Positions 1 through 7,981 are shown, counted from the first letter of the stretch. The stretch: 64,000 bases of DNA from a virus (IMGVR_UViG_3300032242_000723:269116-333115); one strand, 5' to 3'. Program-made: numbers and translations. Notes: generated by a model from the sequence alone, not told the origin.

Positions 1-43
1 GAAGTCACGCGGTAGACCAAAGAAGACTACAGTAACAGCGTAA
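1..43 (+). CDS. C-terminal end of an unidentified protein (partial)
   Basis: Only the last 13 codons lie in the window, read from base 2 and ending in TAA at 41-43. They encode KSRGRPKKTTVTA, whose RGRPKK core resembles an AT-hook, a minor-groove DNA-binding motif. The Shine-Dalgarno-like aaagg of the next gene overlaps its stop codon, as expected of tightly packed phage genes. The protein cannot be identified from the tail alone. Confidence 0.45.
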   Translation, partial: KSRGRPKKTTVTA

Positions 44-56
44 AGGTACCTAACTA

Positions 57-353
57 ATGTCCCCTGAATTTTTACAAAAGTGGGAACGGTTGATCGAGGG
101 CGTTGAGAAAGAGAAGATTCCAGTAGAGTTTATCAAAAAACTAGTTCTAAAGCTGATCGGCAAAAAGCAAAAAACAATCAATGTTGAGCGAATGCTAGAT
201 CAGGGACTTGATCCAGAACAAGTTGAAGAAGTGATAAGCAGACAACTAATGGAGTTAGATAACGCAGTGATTGGTATTGAGTTTATTCTTAATGTACAAA
301 CGATTGCTGATACTGTACAGCCCGAAACTAACAAACTATTGAGTAACCTATGA
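57..353 (+). CDS. hypothetical protein, 98 aa
   Basis: A small, mostly helical, charged protein that I do not recognise. The N-terminal third is lysine-rich (residues 18-40) and the middle is acidic (LDQGLDPEQVEEV). No signal peptide, membrane segment or cysteine cluster is visible. The ATG is preceded by aaagg about 10 bases upstream. The stop overlaps the start of the DHFR gene (ATGA), so it is probably the first gene of a translationally coupled nucleotide-metabolism run. Confidence 0.7.
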   Translation: MSPEFLQKWERLIEGVEKEKIPVEFIKKLVLKLIGKKQKTINVERMLDQGLDPEQVEEVISRQLMELDNAVIGIEFILNVQTIADTVQPETNKLLSNL

Positions 354-796
354 AACTCATAATAGCATGTGACCCAAACGGGGGAATAGGCTACGAAAAC
401 AAGTTACCCTGGACTCACATCCAGGGTGATTTGCCAAGATTCAAGCAACTCACTGCCGACTATCCAGTAATCATGGGACGCAACACTTGGGACAGTCTCC
501 CGAGAAAACCATTACCCAACCGCACCAACATCGTAGTTACATCAAGACCTTTTGATGAAGCACATTGCGTGGATCAGATTCTTGATCATACCGACTTCTA
601 TTGGCTGATTGGCGGTGCCAATCTAATAGAACAATGCTGGCCATACATCAACGAGATTCACTTGACTAGAACACATGACCATTATACTTGCGATACTTTC
701 ATAGATTTGTTATACATTGAGAACAACTATGTTAAGACCCATTCAGAAGTATTAATGGACCATACATATGAGATTTGGAGAATAAAGAATGTATAA
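350..796 (+). CDS. folA: dihydrofolate reductase
   Basis: Reduces dihydrofolate to tetrahydrofolate with NADPH, regenerating the cofactor oxidised by thymidylate synthase, encoded 0.5 kb downstream. At 148 aa it is near the usual 155-165 aa for the family. Visible motifs are the N-terminal strand MKLIIACDPNGGIG, the Met20-type loop ENKLPW, the catalytic acid D27 in DLPRFKQLT, the NADPH-binding segment VIMGRNTWDSLP, and WLIGGANL near residue 85. It overlaps both neighbours by a few bases, so translation is probably coupled. Phage DHFR/ThyA pairs raise dTTP supply during replication. Confidence 0.95.
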   Translation: MKLIIACDPNGGIGYENKLPWTHIQGDLPRFKQLTADYPVIMGRNTWDSLPRKPLPNRTNIVVTSRPFDEAHCVDQILDHTDFYWLIGGANLIEQCWPYINEIHLTRTHDHYTCDTFIDLLYIENNYVKTHSEVLMDHTYEIWRIKNV

Positions 797-1298
797 TTTA
801 GAGATAGATGGTTGGATGATGGAGGTTGAACTCCAAGAGATTGAACGTTTAGCAGCAGAGGTTCCAGCCAACGGTCTTATCGTTGAAATTGGTTGTTTGT
901 ACGGCAGAAGTACATATGCTTGGGCAAAATCGTGTGATCCTAGTGTTAAGGTATTAGTGATTGACGCCTTTTACGGTAAAGATCAACGTGCTAAATTTGA
1001 TGCCAGTATGGCTGGAATCGAAAACATCGAAGTCATTGACGGAAAAGCTCCGGACAAAATGATTTATCCAGGATACATGATTGATTTATTATTCATCGAT
1101 GCAACACACTTTAATCCAAATGATTTGGAAATCATCGAGTATTTCCTTCCTTTTATGAAAAAGGGTGGAATATTATCAGGACATGACTATTATGAAGCCT
1201 ACCCTGATGTTATAGCTAATGTTAGAATGTTGGAGGAAAGATTTGATCAAAAAGTTACGAATGCACAAGGTACATCTATTTGGGCATTTAGAGTTTAA
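789..1298 (+). CDS. class I SAM-dependent methyltransferase (Methyltransf_24-like)
   Basis: A 169-aa Rossmann-fold methyltransferase. The SAM-binding motif I is VEIGCLYGRSTYAW (about residues 31-44), followed by an acidic strand end VLVIDAF, then IDLLFIDATH and GGILSGHDYY, the arrangement seen in Methyltransf_24 proteins that often act on sugars or small molecules. The substrate cannot be read from sequence. It overlaps folA by 8 bases and precedes thyA by 2 bases, but functionally it may belong with the SDR and DegT genes further on. Confidence 0.85.
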   Translation: MYNLEIDGWMMEVELQEIERLAAEVPANGLIVEIGCLYGRSTYAWAKSCDPSVKVLVIDAFYGKDQRAKFDASMAGIENIEVIDGKAPDKMIYPGYMIDLLFIDATHFNPNDLEIIEYFLPFMKKGGILSGHDYYEAYPDVIANVRMLEERFDQKVTNAQGTSIWAFRV

Positions 1299-1300
1299 AC

Positions 1301-2140
1301 ATGAACGAACACGTATATCTAGAACTATTAGAAGACATCCTCGAGAACGGTGAAGTAAGAGAAGACCGCACTGGTGTAGGCACAATCAGTGTGTTTGGAA
1401 GACAGTTGCGATTTGATCTTGAAAAGGGCTTTCCTGCTGTAACGACTAAGAAGCTAGCATGGAAAGCATGTAAGTCTGAACTGATTTGGTTCCTTGAAGG
1501 AAGCGGTGACGAGCGTAGACTTGCTAAGATTCTACACGGTACGAAGGATCCAGCTAATACTACAATCTGGTCGGGCAATGCTACTGCACCATACTGGGAA
1601 CCTAAAGCCAAGTTTCCAGGTGATCTAGGCAGAGTATATGGGGTGCAATGGCGTAACTGGGGAGGCGTTGATCAGATCAAGAAACTGATTGATGGTATCA
1701 GTAAAGACCCTTATAGTCGTAGACATATTGTCAGTGCGTGGAATGTAGATGAACTAGACGATATGGCACTGCCGCCTTGTCATGTGATGAGTCAGTTTAG
1801 TGTGAGCAACAACGGCCGTTTAAGTTGTCATATGTACCAAAGAAGTTGTGATGTTTTTTTGGGAATTCCCTTTAATATCGCAAGTTATGCTTTACTAACA
1901 CATATGATTGCTCAAGTATGCGGCTTGCGTGTGGGTGAACTTGTTATCTCAACAGGAGACACTCATATCTACCTAAATCATCGTGATCAAGTTGAAGAGC
2001 AACTTACCCGTAAACCTTATCCAGCACCGACTCTTTGGTTGAACCCAGATATTATCGAGATTGATCGGTTCAATATGGACGATATTCAGTTGACAAACTA
2101 TGAGAGCCATGCTAGTATCAAGGCTGAGATGGCAGTATGA
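1301..2140 (+). CDS. thyA: thymidylate synthase (ThyA type)
   Basis: Converts dUMP to dTMP using methylene-tetrahydrofolate. At 279 aa it has the standard ThyA length. The catalytic cysteine is C160 in LPPCHVM. The dUMP-phosphate arginines are in SRRHIVSAWN (140-149), the YQRSCDVFLGIPFN signature follows, and the GDTHIYLNH folate/dUMP segment is near residue 220. Unlike T4 td, no intron interrupts the gene. It pairs with the upstream DHFR, since ThyA produces dihydrofolate. The stop overlaps the next gene's ATG. Confidence 0.97.
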   Translation: MNEHVYLELLEDILENGEVREDRTGVGTISVFGRQLRFDLEKGFPAVTTKKLAWKACKSELIWFLEGSGDERRLAKILHGTKDPANTTIWSGNATAPYWEPKAKFPGDLGRVYGVQWRNWGGVDQIKKLIDGISKDPYSRRHIVSAWNVDELDDMALPPCHVMSQFSVSNNGRLSCHMYQRSCDVFLGIPFNIASYALLTHMIAQVCGLRVGELVISTGDTHIYLNHRDQVEEQLTRKPYPAPTLWLNPDIIEIDRFNMDDIQLTNYESHASIKAEMAV

Positions 2141-2379
2141 CGGACATCAAGTTCACCGCATTTGAGTTTCAAGTTGATTTAGATCAAGATGATCCTGATC
2201 TAGTGGCTGACTTATCAATAAATGAGTGGCAAAAGACTGATTCGGCAAAATGGCTATTAGAACATTCAAATATTGCTAAGCACCGCTGCAAAGACCCTGC
2301 TAGTATAAGTTTACATTACAAAATCGTCTCAACAATAACCCCTGAAAAATATACCTTTTGGAGCTTGACATACAAATGA
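2137..2379 (+). CDS. hypothetical protein, 80 aa
   Basis: A small acidic protein starting MTDIKFTAFEF, with a run of aspartates (DLDQDDPDL) and two tryptophans. It shows no recognisable motif or membrane segment. It is linked to thyA by an ATGA overlap and to the next gene by another ATGA overlap at 2376-2379, so it is part of the same co-translated unit. Function unknown. Confidence 0.65.
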   Translation: MTDIKFTAFEFQVDLDQDDPDLVADLSINEWQKTDSAKWLLEHSNIAKHRCKDPASISLHYKIVSTITPEKYTFWSLTYK

Positions 2380-2678
2380 CACTAGACAGAGATCAAATCA
2401 TCAATAACATGTGCTTGACCTTTCGTCACGATTACGGAATCGTAATCACTGAAGAAGATAGAATGTATTCGTTGGCAGCAGGCATGACCAAGCGAGAACG
2501 CGAAGCACTGTTTAATGACATGGCTCAAGTCTTTGACCATCACTTTGCTCATTTTGCTACTGGGTTGGAAGAATATCGTAAGATTAATGAGGGTGAGTTA
2601 ATCACTATGCCAAAGAGCAAAGAACATGCAAAGTACATGATCTTGATTGCTGAACACTACTTGAAGTCTCACGAATGA
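2376..2678 (+). CDS. hypothetical protein, 100 aa
   Basis: I start this gene at ATG 2376, which overlaps the previous stop as ATGA, rather than at an in-frame TTG at 2358. The protein starts MTLDRDQIINNMCLTFRHDYG and is helical with several histidines (DHHFAHF around residue 58). No catalytic motif is recognised. It overlaps the epimerase gene by 4 bases. Function unknown. Confidence 0.7.
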   Translation: MTLDRDQIINNMCLTFRHDYGIVITEEDRMYSLAAGMTKREREALFNDMAQVFDHHFAHFATGLEEYRKINEGELITMPKSKEHAKYMILIAEHYLKSHE

Positions 2679-3628
2679 GAATACTTGTCACTGGTGGAAT
2701 GGGTTTCATCGGACATAATGTCGTAGCACAGTTAGAAATGTTAGGACATGATGTACTGACGGTTGATAACTATACCAACTATGGTATCGTACCAAGTACT
2801 GAACTCACTCACCTAGTGAAAGAACGAGCCAAGAAGGTAGATTCAATGTGTCATCCATATGACATTGCGGATCTGATCGTCATGGATAGGACATTCAACA
2901 CTTTCAAGCCTGAGTTAGTGATTCACTTAGCCAGCTTTCCTAGACAGAAAGCAGTTGGTATTGATCCAGGAGCAGCATCTCGTACAATGACAGAAGGATT
3001 GCTCAACCTATGCGAAGTATCGGCTAAGCATAATGTCAAGCGTTTTGTCTATATCAGCAGCAGTATGGTATATGGTAACTTTGCTGACGGTACGACAGAA
3101 CATGCACAATGCGATCCAATCGGTCAATATGGAATCATGAAACTAGCAGGTGAAATGCTGGTTAAAGATTATGCCAAACGTGGATGTTTTGACTACACCA
3201 TCTTGCGTCCAAGTGCGGTCTACGGCCCACTTGATGTCAACGACAGAGTAGTAGCGAAGTTCATTCTAGCAGCGATGCAAGATCAACCACTTGAGGTCAA
3301 TGGTTCAGGTGAGTCACTTGACTTTACATATGTAGAAGATGCTGCTTCAGGTATCGTAGGAGCGTCTCTGAGCGACGTTGCAGCAAATCGCACATATAAC
3401 ATCACTCGTGGCAGGGGCGTCTCTCTGCTTGAAGCAGCGTCACTTGTCACGAAGATCGTTGGTAAAGGTACACTAAAGATTGCTGAGCGTGACAATACCT
3501 TCCCTAGCAGAGGTGCATTAGATATTAGTGCTGCTCACAGAGATTTCGGCTACAACCCAACTGTTAACATCTTAGAAGGTTTCCAAAGATACTATGACTA
3601 TCTTAACAATACCGCACTTCGGTCTTAA
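2675..3628 (+). CDS. NAD-dependent epimerase/dehydratase (extended SDR)
   Basis: A 317-aa extended short-chain dehydrogenase of the nucleotide-sugar epimerase/dehydratase family. The NAD-binding glycine motif TGGMGFIG is at residues 6-13 and the acidic ribose-binding end is VDNYT. The catalytic YxxxK is YGIMK within PIGQYGIMKLAGEM, preceded by the SSSMVYG active-site serines. The substrate is probably a UDP-, dTDP- or GDP-sugar. It overlaps the downstream DegT aminotransferase by 35 bases, and the pair suggests synthesis of an amino- or deoxy-sugar for modification of host surface glycans or virion components. Confidence 0.9.
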   Translation: MRILVTGGMGFIGHNVVAQLEMLGHDVLTVDNYTNYGIVPSTELTHLVKERAKKVDSMCHPYDIADLIVMDRTFNTFKPELVIHLASFPRQKAVGIDPGAASRTMTEGLLNLCEVSAKHNVKRFVYISSSMVYGNFADGTTEHAQCDPIGQYGIMKLAGEMLVKDYAKRGCFDYTILRPSAVYGPLDVNDRVVAKFILAAMQDQPLEVNGSGESLDFTYVEDAASGIVGASLSDVAANRTYNITRGRGVSLLEAASLVTKIVGKGTLKIAERDNTFPSRGALDISAAHRDFGYNPTVNILEGFQRYYDYLNNTALRS

Positions 3629-4664
3629 ACGACAGTACACTACTCTTAAGGATGAGTTATTACAGGCGACTGATAATGTCCTAAGCAAAGGTATCCTAAT
3701 TGGCGGTGAATATACTCGCGAGTTTGAACAATGGCTGGCTAAGAAAACTTGGTGCAGATTTGCAACGGTAACCCACAGTGGTACTCAGGCTTTAGAGTTC
3801 ATTGCTCAATATGTAAGCGATCAAGACTTCTTAAATGGTAACCCAGACAATCCCAAAATTATACTACCAAATCTATCCTATCCCGCAACATTGAATGCGT
3901 TCTTAAGTAACGGTTGGGAAGTGGAACTTGTGGATACAGACAGTCACGGTTGTATGTCGTTTGATACACTTGAAAGAACGGATGACCAGACTTATTCTTG
4001 TTATGTAGGATTGTATGGAGTAGAAGCACCTACGTACTTCACTAACTGGACTATAGTAGACGGAGCACAACATTGGCTTCAAGCGGATGGCAATGTGGGT
4101 GCTGGGATGGCAATCAGTTTTGATCCTACCAAGAACCTAAACGCATCTGGAAACGGCGGTGCGGTAGTCACAAACGATGAAGGACTATATAACTTTGTAA
4201 ACAAAGCAAAGAACAACGGTAAGCCAGAGTATGATTATCGTGGTACAAACTCTAAGATGAGTGAGATTGATTGTGCCCATCTATTGGTGCGAACGAAGTA
4301 CATCGAGGAGTGGCAAATACGAAGAAGATTCGTCAGTGACACTTATATTGAGAACTTTGCTGATATGCCATTTAGATGCCTTTCAAAAGGAATTATCGAT
4401 CATGCTGATCAGAAGTTTGTAATTTACACTGAGAGACGAGATGAGCTACATGCATACTTAAACGAGCACGGCGTTGAATCTAAGATTCACTATCCGTATA
4501 CATTGAGTGATCTTCCCGTTGCTACTGGATTAGTCAAGCCAGACATGATGAGTGTTAGCATGATGCTTAGTCGCGGTGTGCTTAGTTTGCCCATTTACCC
4601 TGAACTCACTGATGATGAAATATACTACATTATAAAGCAAGTTAAAGATTTCTTTGCTAAATAA
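3594..4664 (+). CDS. DegT/DnrJ/EryC1/StrS-family PLP aminotransferase
   Basis: A 356-aa sugar aminotransferase. Its family features are the start HFGLKRQYTTLKDEL, ILPNLSYPATLNAFLSNGWEVELVDTD, and IVDGAQHW. The PLP-lysine segment is SFDPTKNLNASGNGGAVVT (K of DPTKN), and SEIDCAHLLVRTKYIEEW follows. The family transfers an amino group to keto-sugar nucleotides, fitting the adjoining SDR gene. The 35-base overlap with the SDR gene indicates coupled translation. Confidence 0.88.
   Translation: MTILTIPHFGLKRQYTTLKDELLQATDNVLSKGILIGGEYTREFEQWLAKKTWCRFATVTHSGTQALEFIAQYVSDQDFLNGNPDNPKIILPNLSYPATLNAFLSNGWEVELVDTDSHGCMSFDTLERTDDQTYSCYVGLYGVEAPTYFTNWTIVDGAQHWLQADGNVGAGMAISFDPTKNLNASGNGGAVVTNDEGLYNFVNKAKNNGKPEYDYRGTNSKMSEIDCAHLLVRTKYIEEWQIRRRFVSDTYIENFADMPFRCLSKGIIDHADQKFVIYTERRDELHAYLNEHGVESKIHYPYTLSDLPVATGLVKPDMMSVSMMLSRGVLSLPIYPELTDDEIYYIIKQVKDFFAK
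4656..4663 (+). promoter_or_regulatory. possible late promoter box (degenerate)
   Basis: GCTAAATA lies 8 bases before the ATG at 4672. It resembles the T4 late box TATAAATA but is weaker than the others here, and an overlapping AAATAATA would sit at the standard 5-base distance. It could drive the spanin-like pair as late genes. Confidence 0.4.
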
Positions 4665-4671
4665 TAGTATC

Positions 4672-5127
4672 ATGTGGCTATTAACAATCTTCTCGACCTT
4701 CCTCGTTCACGCTATGCTTATGACAGGCGTAATACTCCTTGCATGTTCTATGTTCTTAGGAGCTATCACATTCTTTAGGACATATAAGTTTCCTATGCAG
4801 ATTCTTGGGTTTATCTTGCTTGGTGCAGGATTGTACTATGAGGGTGCATTGGCTCATATGGCATCACAGGAAAAGGCAGTTGCTGCTCTTGAGATAAAGC
4901 TGAAGACTGCTGAAGCAGAATCATTGCGATTGAATGGTATAATCATTACTCAAAAGCGTGATTATGACATATTAGTGCAGTCAAAGGGCGACACTATCAT
5001 CAAATATATTCATGATAGGTCAACTGTCATTGATAGCAAATGTGTAATCACACCCGATGTCATCGACGCACTCAATCAGGCTGCAAGCCTCGACGCGACC
5101 ACTGAACCCAAGAAAGATAAGCCATGA
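4672..5127 (+). CDS. putative inner-membrane spanin (Rz-like)
   Basis: I use ATG 4672 rather than an upstream in-frame TTG at 4654, giving 151 aa. Two hydrophobic segments (about residues 3-28 and 36-58) are followed by a predicted coiled coil (SQEKAVAALEIKLKTAEAESLRL) and a tail with CVITPDVIDALNQAA. That tail pattern is like the C-terminus of Rz-type inner spanins. The next gene encodes a small lipoprotein overlapping by 4 bases, the classic i-spanin/o-spanin arrangement that fuses the membranes at the last step of Gram-negative lysis. The role is inferred from architecture. Confidence 0.6.
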   Translation: MWLLTIFSTFLVHAMLMTGVILLACSMFLGAITFFRTYKFPMQILGFILLGAGLYYEGALAHMASQEKAVAALEIKLKTAEAESLRLNGIIITQKRDYDILVQSKGDTIIKYIHDRSTVIDSKCVITPDVIDALNQAASLDATTEPKKDKP

Positions 5128-5426
5128 AAAAACTTATAATCGTTGCCTGTTTGTTCCTCGCATCTTGTTCTCACATTGCGGTTCCTGTAACTGCTAAGTT
5201 CCCAGATGCACCAGTTGAACTTAGACAAGAATGTGAAACACTCACTAAACTAGCATCTACTGCCAAACTAAGCACGGTAATGATCGCCGTCACTGAAAAC
5301 TATGTCAAATATGCAAAGTGTAAGCGTCAAAATCAAGCTTGGAATGAATGGTATGACGGACAAAAGAAGATATTTGACGAAGCTACAGAGACACGCAAGT
5401 TCCCTTGGATTCATATCAAGAAGTAA
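5124..5426 (+). CDS. putative outer-membrane lipoprotein spanin (Rz1-like)
   Basis: A 100-aa protein with a lipoprotein signal: MKKLIIVACLFLASC, with lipobox LASC and lipidated C15. The mature part contains KFPDAPVELRQECETL, a segment LSTVMIAVTENYVKYAKC, and AWNEWYDGQKKIFDEA, which I recall as a recurring small-lipoprotein family in phage lysis regions. It overlaps the preceding membrane protein by 4 bases. Together they are best read as a two-component spanin, although no endolysin is visible in this window. Confidence 0.6.
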   Translation: MKKLIIVACLFLASCSHIAVPVTAKFPDAPVELRQECETLTKLASTAKLSTVMIAVTENYVKYAKCKRQNQAWNEWYDGQKKIFDEATETRKFPWIHIKK

Positions 5427-5435
5427 CATTCTTTT

Positions 5436-5443
5436 GATAAATA
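5436..5443 (+). promoter_or_regulatory. late promoter box GATAAATA
   Basis: T4-type late promoter element 23 bases before the ATG of the virion protein at 5467. Predicted transcription start is about 5449. A purine-rich ggaag lies between box and ATG. Confidence 0.65.
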
Positions 5444-5466
5444 CAAGATAGCAACGGAAGATCAAT

Positions 5467-6024
5467 ATGAGTACCACACCACTATATAATCAACAAGTTA
5501 TCAACATTGGTGCACAGCCAAATGATGGCGTGGGCGATCCGTTACGTGTAGCGTTTGAGAAAGTAAACAATAACTTCTCTAATCTATTTGCTACCTTTGT
5601 TAACTCTACTATTGCTTATACATTTGGAAACACTGCTGGTCAGGTTATCTTTGAATATCCAGCAAACGCTTTCTCTGAGGGTCAGTTCTATATTCAATCA
5701 AGTGATACTGGAACACCAGACAGACAAAATATTCAACTTTTTGCACAGATTAATCCAGCACATGATACTATCAAGTTCAGTGGTTATGGTTCTACCTTCT
5801 TTGGTAACTGTACTTCTCGCTATAATATGGATGTTGTTGGTGGCAATGTAAGAATATTGGCCAACCCATTGATTGACGATGATATGACTCACTTTATCTC
5901 TTCGCAGATCATGTGGACAGGCCCAAATGTACCAGGTATGTATATCTCTCCCGATGGATATGCTAACTCATCTATCGCTACCGAAACAGTGGTCAACATC
6001 ACAACAGAGCAACCTGCACCATGA
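5467..6024 (+). CDS. virion structural protein with fibre-type N-terminal motif
   Basis: A 185-aa protein. Residues 11-42 (NIGAQPNDGVGDPLRVAFEKVNNNFSNLF, split here for clarity: GAQPNDGVGDPLR / VAFEKVNNNFSNLF) match the start of the fibre gene at 62675 (PDDPNADAIRIAFQKVQENFNQLF). This N-terminal module is common on virion proteins of T4-like cyanophages. The rest is beta-rich and rich in Asn/Gly. It follows a late promoter and overlaps the next gene by 4 bases. The precise position in the particle is unknown. Confidence 0.65.
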   Translation: MSTTPLYNQQVINIGAQPNDGVGDPLRVAFEKVNNNFSNLFATFVNSTIAYTFGNTAGQVIFEYPANAFSEGQFYIQSSDTGTPDRQNIQLFAQINPAHDTIKFSGYGSTFFGNCTSRYNMDVVGGNVRILANPLIDDDMTHFISSQIMWTGPNVPGMYISPDGYANSSIATETVVNITTEQPAP

Positions 6025-6440
6025 GAGCTTGGGAATTTCTAACAGAAGCACAACTTCATCCAGAAGAAGCATCGTTGCCTACAAAGCCAACCGACAAGTT
6101 ACTTCCTGATCAGGCCGGCGCATTGCCCGCTACTTATATCATTCCTGAACTACCTAACCAAGATCCATATCTACAATATCGTTTCGGAGTAGCATTAGCA
6201 GGCGCTAAAGGTAGAAAACAACGAGAACAAGATGGTGTTTCTAGTATGGATCGCACGAGTGCATTCGGTGAAGCAGAGATCATTGTATCGTACGGTGATG
6301 ATGTCGGACCATTTATTGACGATGCTCTTAAGCAAATGGGCATGAGTGGAAAGAAGATGGTAAGCACTCCTACGAGTATAGAAACTTCTGATGTTACTAA
6401 AGTTAGCCCAATGAGACCGTTTAAAGGATATGCAAGATGA
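6021..6440 (+). CDS. putative head-interior protein with capsid-targeting-like N-terminus
   Basis: A 139-aa protein starting MRAWEFLTEA. This resembles the T4 capsid-targeting peptide MKTYQEFIAEA, which the gp21 prohead protease cuts after the Glu of an (L/I)-x-E site; here LTE is followed by Ala. The remainder has no recognised domain: a proline-rich stretch (residues 12-50) and a basic AGAKGRKQREQ segment. The neighbouring gene at 6437 starts with a near-copy of this peptide. Packaging into the head is an inference. Confidence 0.55.
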   Translation: MRAWEFLTEAQLHPEEASLPTKPTDKLLPDQAGALPATYIIPELPNQDPYLQYRFGVALAGAKGRKQREQDGVSSMDRTSAFGEAEIIVSYGDDVGPFIDDALKQMGMSGKKMVSTPTSIETSDVTKVSPMRPFKGYAR

Positions 6441-6817
6441 GAGCACATGAGTTTATTAGTGAAGGTACTGGTGTTCCACCTGAATCCCATACTCACGCCC
6501 ACAGCGGCGGTTATAAGTTTATGGATAACGGAACAGACAGAACTTACAACTTGAATCGCATCATGGCCGCAGCAGGGCAATCTGACGGTAAATCAACGAA
6601 AGCAATAAAAGACTTCGATGATGAAAGTTTTGCTGGTAAACATAACATGGCTTATCCTTATACTGAGATTGAACACAACATGCTGAAGCAAGCATTCAAT
6701 ACTGTTTCTCCTAGCGATGTTCATCGTATTCCTGGCGACAAAAGTAGTGCTGAGCATCCATCTACACATAAAGTAAGTCCGGTTGCTAAACGACCTACTG
6801 ATCACAGAAAAAAATAA
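6437..6817 (+). CDS. putative head-interior protein with capsid-targeting-like N-terminus
   Basis: A 126-aa protein beginning MRAHEFISEG, very like its neighbour's MRAWEFLTEA and the T4 targeting peptide, with a potential prohead-protease site ISE/G. The body is hydrophilic and rich in His, Ser and Lys, ends SPVAKRPTDHRKK, and has no domain I recognise. The gene overlaps the preceding one by 4 bases. It could be a DNA-associated internal protein, but only the N-terminal motif and basic tail support this. Confidence 0.55.
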   Translation: MRAHEFISEGTGVPPESHTHAHSGGYKFMDNGTDRTYNLNRIMAAAGQSDGKSTKAIKDFDDESFAGKHNMAYPYTEIEHNMLKQAFNTVSPSDVHRIPGDKSSAEHPSTHKVSPVAKRPTDHRKK

Positions 6818-6834
6818 TCACAAGCCTGTTGCTA

Positions 6835-6842
6835 TATAAATA
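6835..6842 (+). promoter_or_regulatory. consensus late promoter TATAAATA, leaderless spacing
   Basis: Exact T4 late consensus followed by ttatc and then ATG at 6848. With the usual late start site, the first transcribed base would be the A of the ATG, leaving no 5' leader. Confidence 0.8.
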
Positions 6843-6847
6843 TTATC

Positions 6848-7543
6848 ATGAGCAACATTGACATCAACCAAACACTAGACCTAATCAAACTCAAGTTCTA
6901 CAACGAATATCTGTACACCGCCCACCTGTACGATGAAGGCGACAGTCCATTTCATAAAGAACTAACAGCACAAGTCGTAAAGACTTATGTAGACCCACTC
7001 AATCTTCCAAAAGATGCACATATTCTTGATCTTGGATGCGGCCCTGGCTACTTCTTAGACGAGATGAAGGAACGCGAGTACACTAACACTGTTGGTGTCA
7101 CACTCAGTCCAGGTGATATCAAGATTTGTGAAGACAAGGGACATGTGATCAAGAAGTATGATCTATCATTTCTTCCACAGAAGGATGGCTACTACGATGA
7201 GTCAGTAGACTTTATCTTCTTGCGTCATGCACTTGAGCATAGTCCGTATCCTATCTTCTCATTGATGGAATATAATCGTATCCTCAAGCAGGGATCAAAG
7301 ATTTACATTGAAGTTCCAGCCCCAGACTGTGAACGACAACATGAATCTAACCTGAATCACTATTCTATCTTAGGTTCTAATCAGTTGGGAGCACTATTAC
7401 AACGCTGTGGATTCAACATTGATGCGTTTAACAACTTAGAGTTTGATCTTCATATTCCAACCGAAGATGGTGAAACTAAGAAGGTTACTGAAAAGTATTA
7501 TTGCATAGTTGCCACGAAGGCTAAACCACTAGATGTAAAGTAA
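6848..7543 (+). CDS. class I SAM-dependent methyltransferase (Methyltransf_11/23-like)
   Basis: A 231-aa methyltransferase. Motif I is ILDLGCGPGYFLDEM (about residues 55-69). The post-I strand is TVGVTLS and the motif-II region reads DESVDFIFLRHALEHSPYP. A motif-III region KIYIEVPAPDCERQHESNLNHYS follows. The HALEHSPYP pattern is typical of sugar or lipid methyltransferases clustered with glycan genes. It is transcribed from its own late promoter with no leader, so it is probably a late function such as modifying virion or host-surface glycans. Substrate unknown. Confidence 0.85.
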   Translation: MSNIDINQTLDLIKLKFYNEYLYTAHLYDEGDSPFHKELTAQVVKTYVDPLNLPKDAHILDLGCGPGYFLDEMKEREYTNTVGVTLSPGDIKICEDKGHVIKKYDLSFLPQKDGYYDESVDFIFLRHALEHSPYPIFSLMEYNRILKQGSKIYIEVPAPDCERQHESNLNHYSILGSNQLGALLQRCGFNIDAFNNLEFDLHIPTEDGETKKVTEKYYCIVATKAKPLDVK

Positions 7544-7558
7544 GTTTTAAATATCGAG

Positions 7559-7566
7559 CATAAATA
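7559..7566 (+). promoter_or_regulatory. late promoter CATAAATA nested in a terminator
   Basis: Late box whose predicted start (about 7572) lies inside the left arm of the terminator hairpin at 7563-7600. RNA begun here lacks most of that arm. It would serve the virion gene at 7613. Confidence 0.6.
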
Positions 7567-7600
7567 CTCTCACAACAGATACTTGTGAGAGTATTTTTTT
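7563..7600 (+). terminator. intrinsic terminator after the methyltransferase gene
   Basis: A perfect 13-bp stem: 7563-7575 (AATACTCTCACAA) pairs with 7583-7595, with a 7-base loop and a T-run to 7600. It ends the 6848 transcription unit. Confidence 0.9.
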
Positions 7601-7612
7601 AAGGAAAAACCT

Positions 7613-7981
7613 ATGAAACCTAGTGAGATTCTGCGTAGTCTAGCAGATATGATTGACGCAAGACAACAAGCAATCAAGCCTTTAGGAGCAAGCGGCGCAT
7701 TGAATCCTAGATTGATGCCGCAAGTTATAGCAGAACCAGTAGATGTTGAGTTTGAGCCTGCGAATGGTCTTGCTCAACAACCTGATGATGTGTTTGTTCC
7801 TCCATTGCAGTTGAAGATTGAACTTCTCAAGAAATCACAGGGTGTGGAAAACATCTATGATGATCCTGAAGAGGAAGAAGATGAAGCCCATCATTATGAT
7901 GAGTTGGCTGCGATCAAGCGTAATGCAGGAATCGCCCCTATCGTGTTAGACGCATTAGACGACGACGAACCACTAGGATAA
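7613..7981 (+). CDS. virion-associated conserved protein, 122 aa
   Basis: Begins MKPSEILRSLADMIDARQ and contains VFVPPLQLKIELLKKSQGVENIYDD (in two parts: VFVPPLQLKIELLKK and SQGVENIYDD), then an acidic run and YDELAAIKRNAGI, ending DDEPLG. I recall this layout as a conserved structural protein of marine T4-like phages. It has a good ribosome site (aaggaaaa) 7 bases before ATG and follows the nested late promoter. Role in the particle unknown. Confidence 0.6.
   Translation: MKPSEILRSLADMIDARQQAIKPLGASGALNPRLMPQVIAEPVDVEFEPANGLAQQPDDVFVPPLQLKIELLKKSQGVENIYDDPEEEEDEAHHYDELAAIKRNAGIAPIVLDALDDDEPLG

Noticed and set aside
1301-2140. Group I intron in thyA, as in T4 td
   Set aside because: The reading frame is continuous over 279 codons with all motifs in place.
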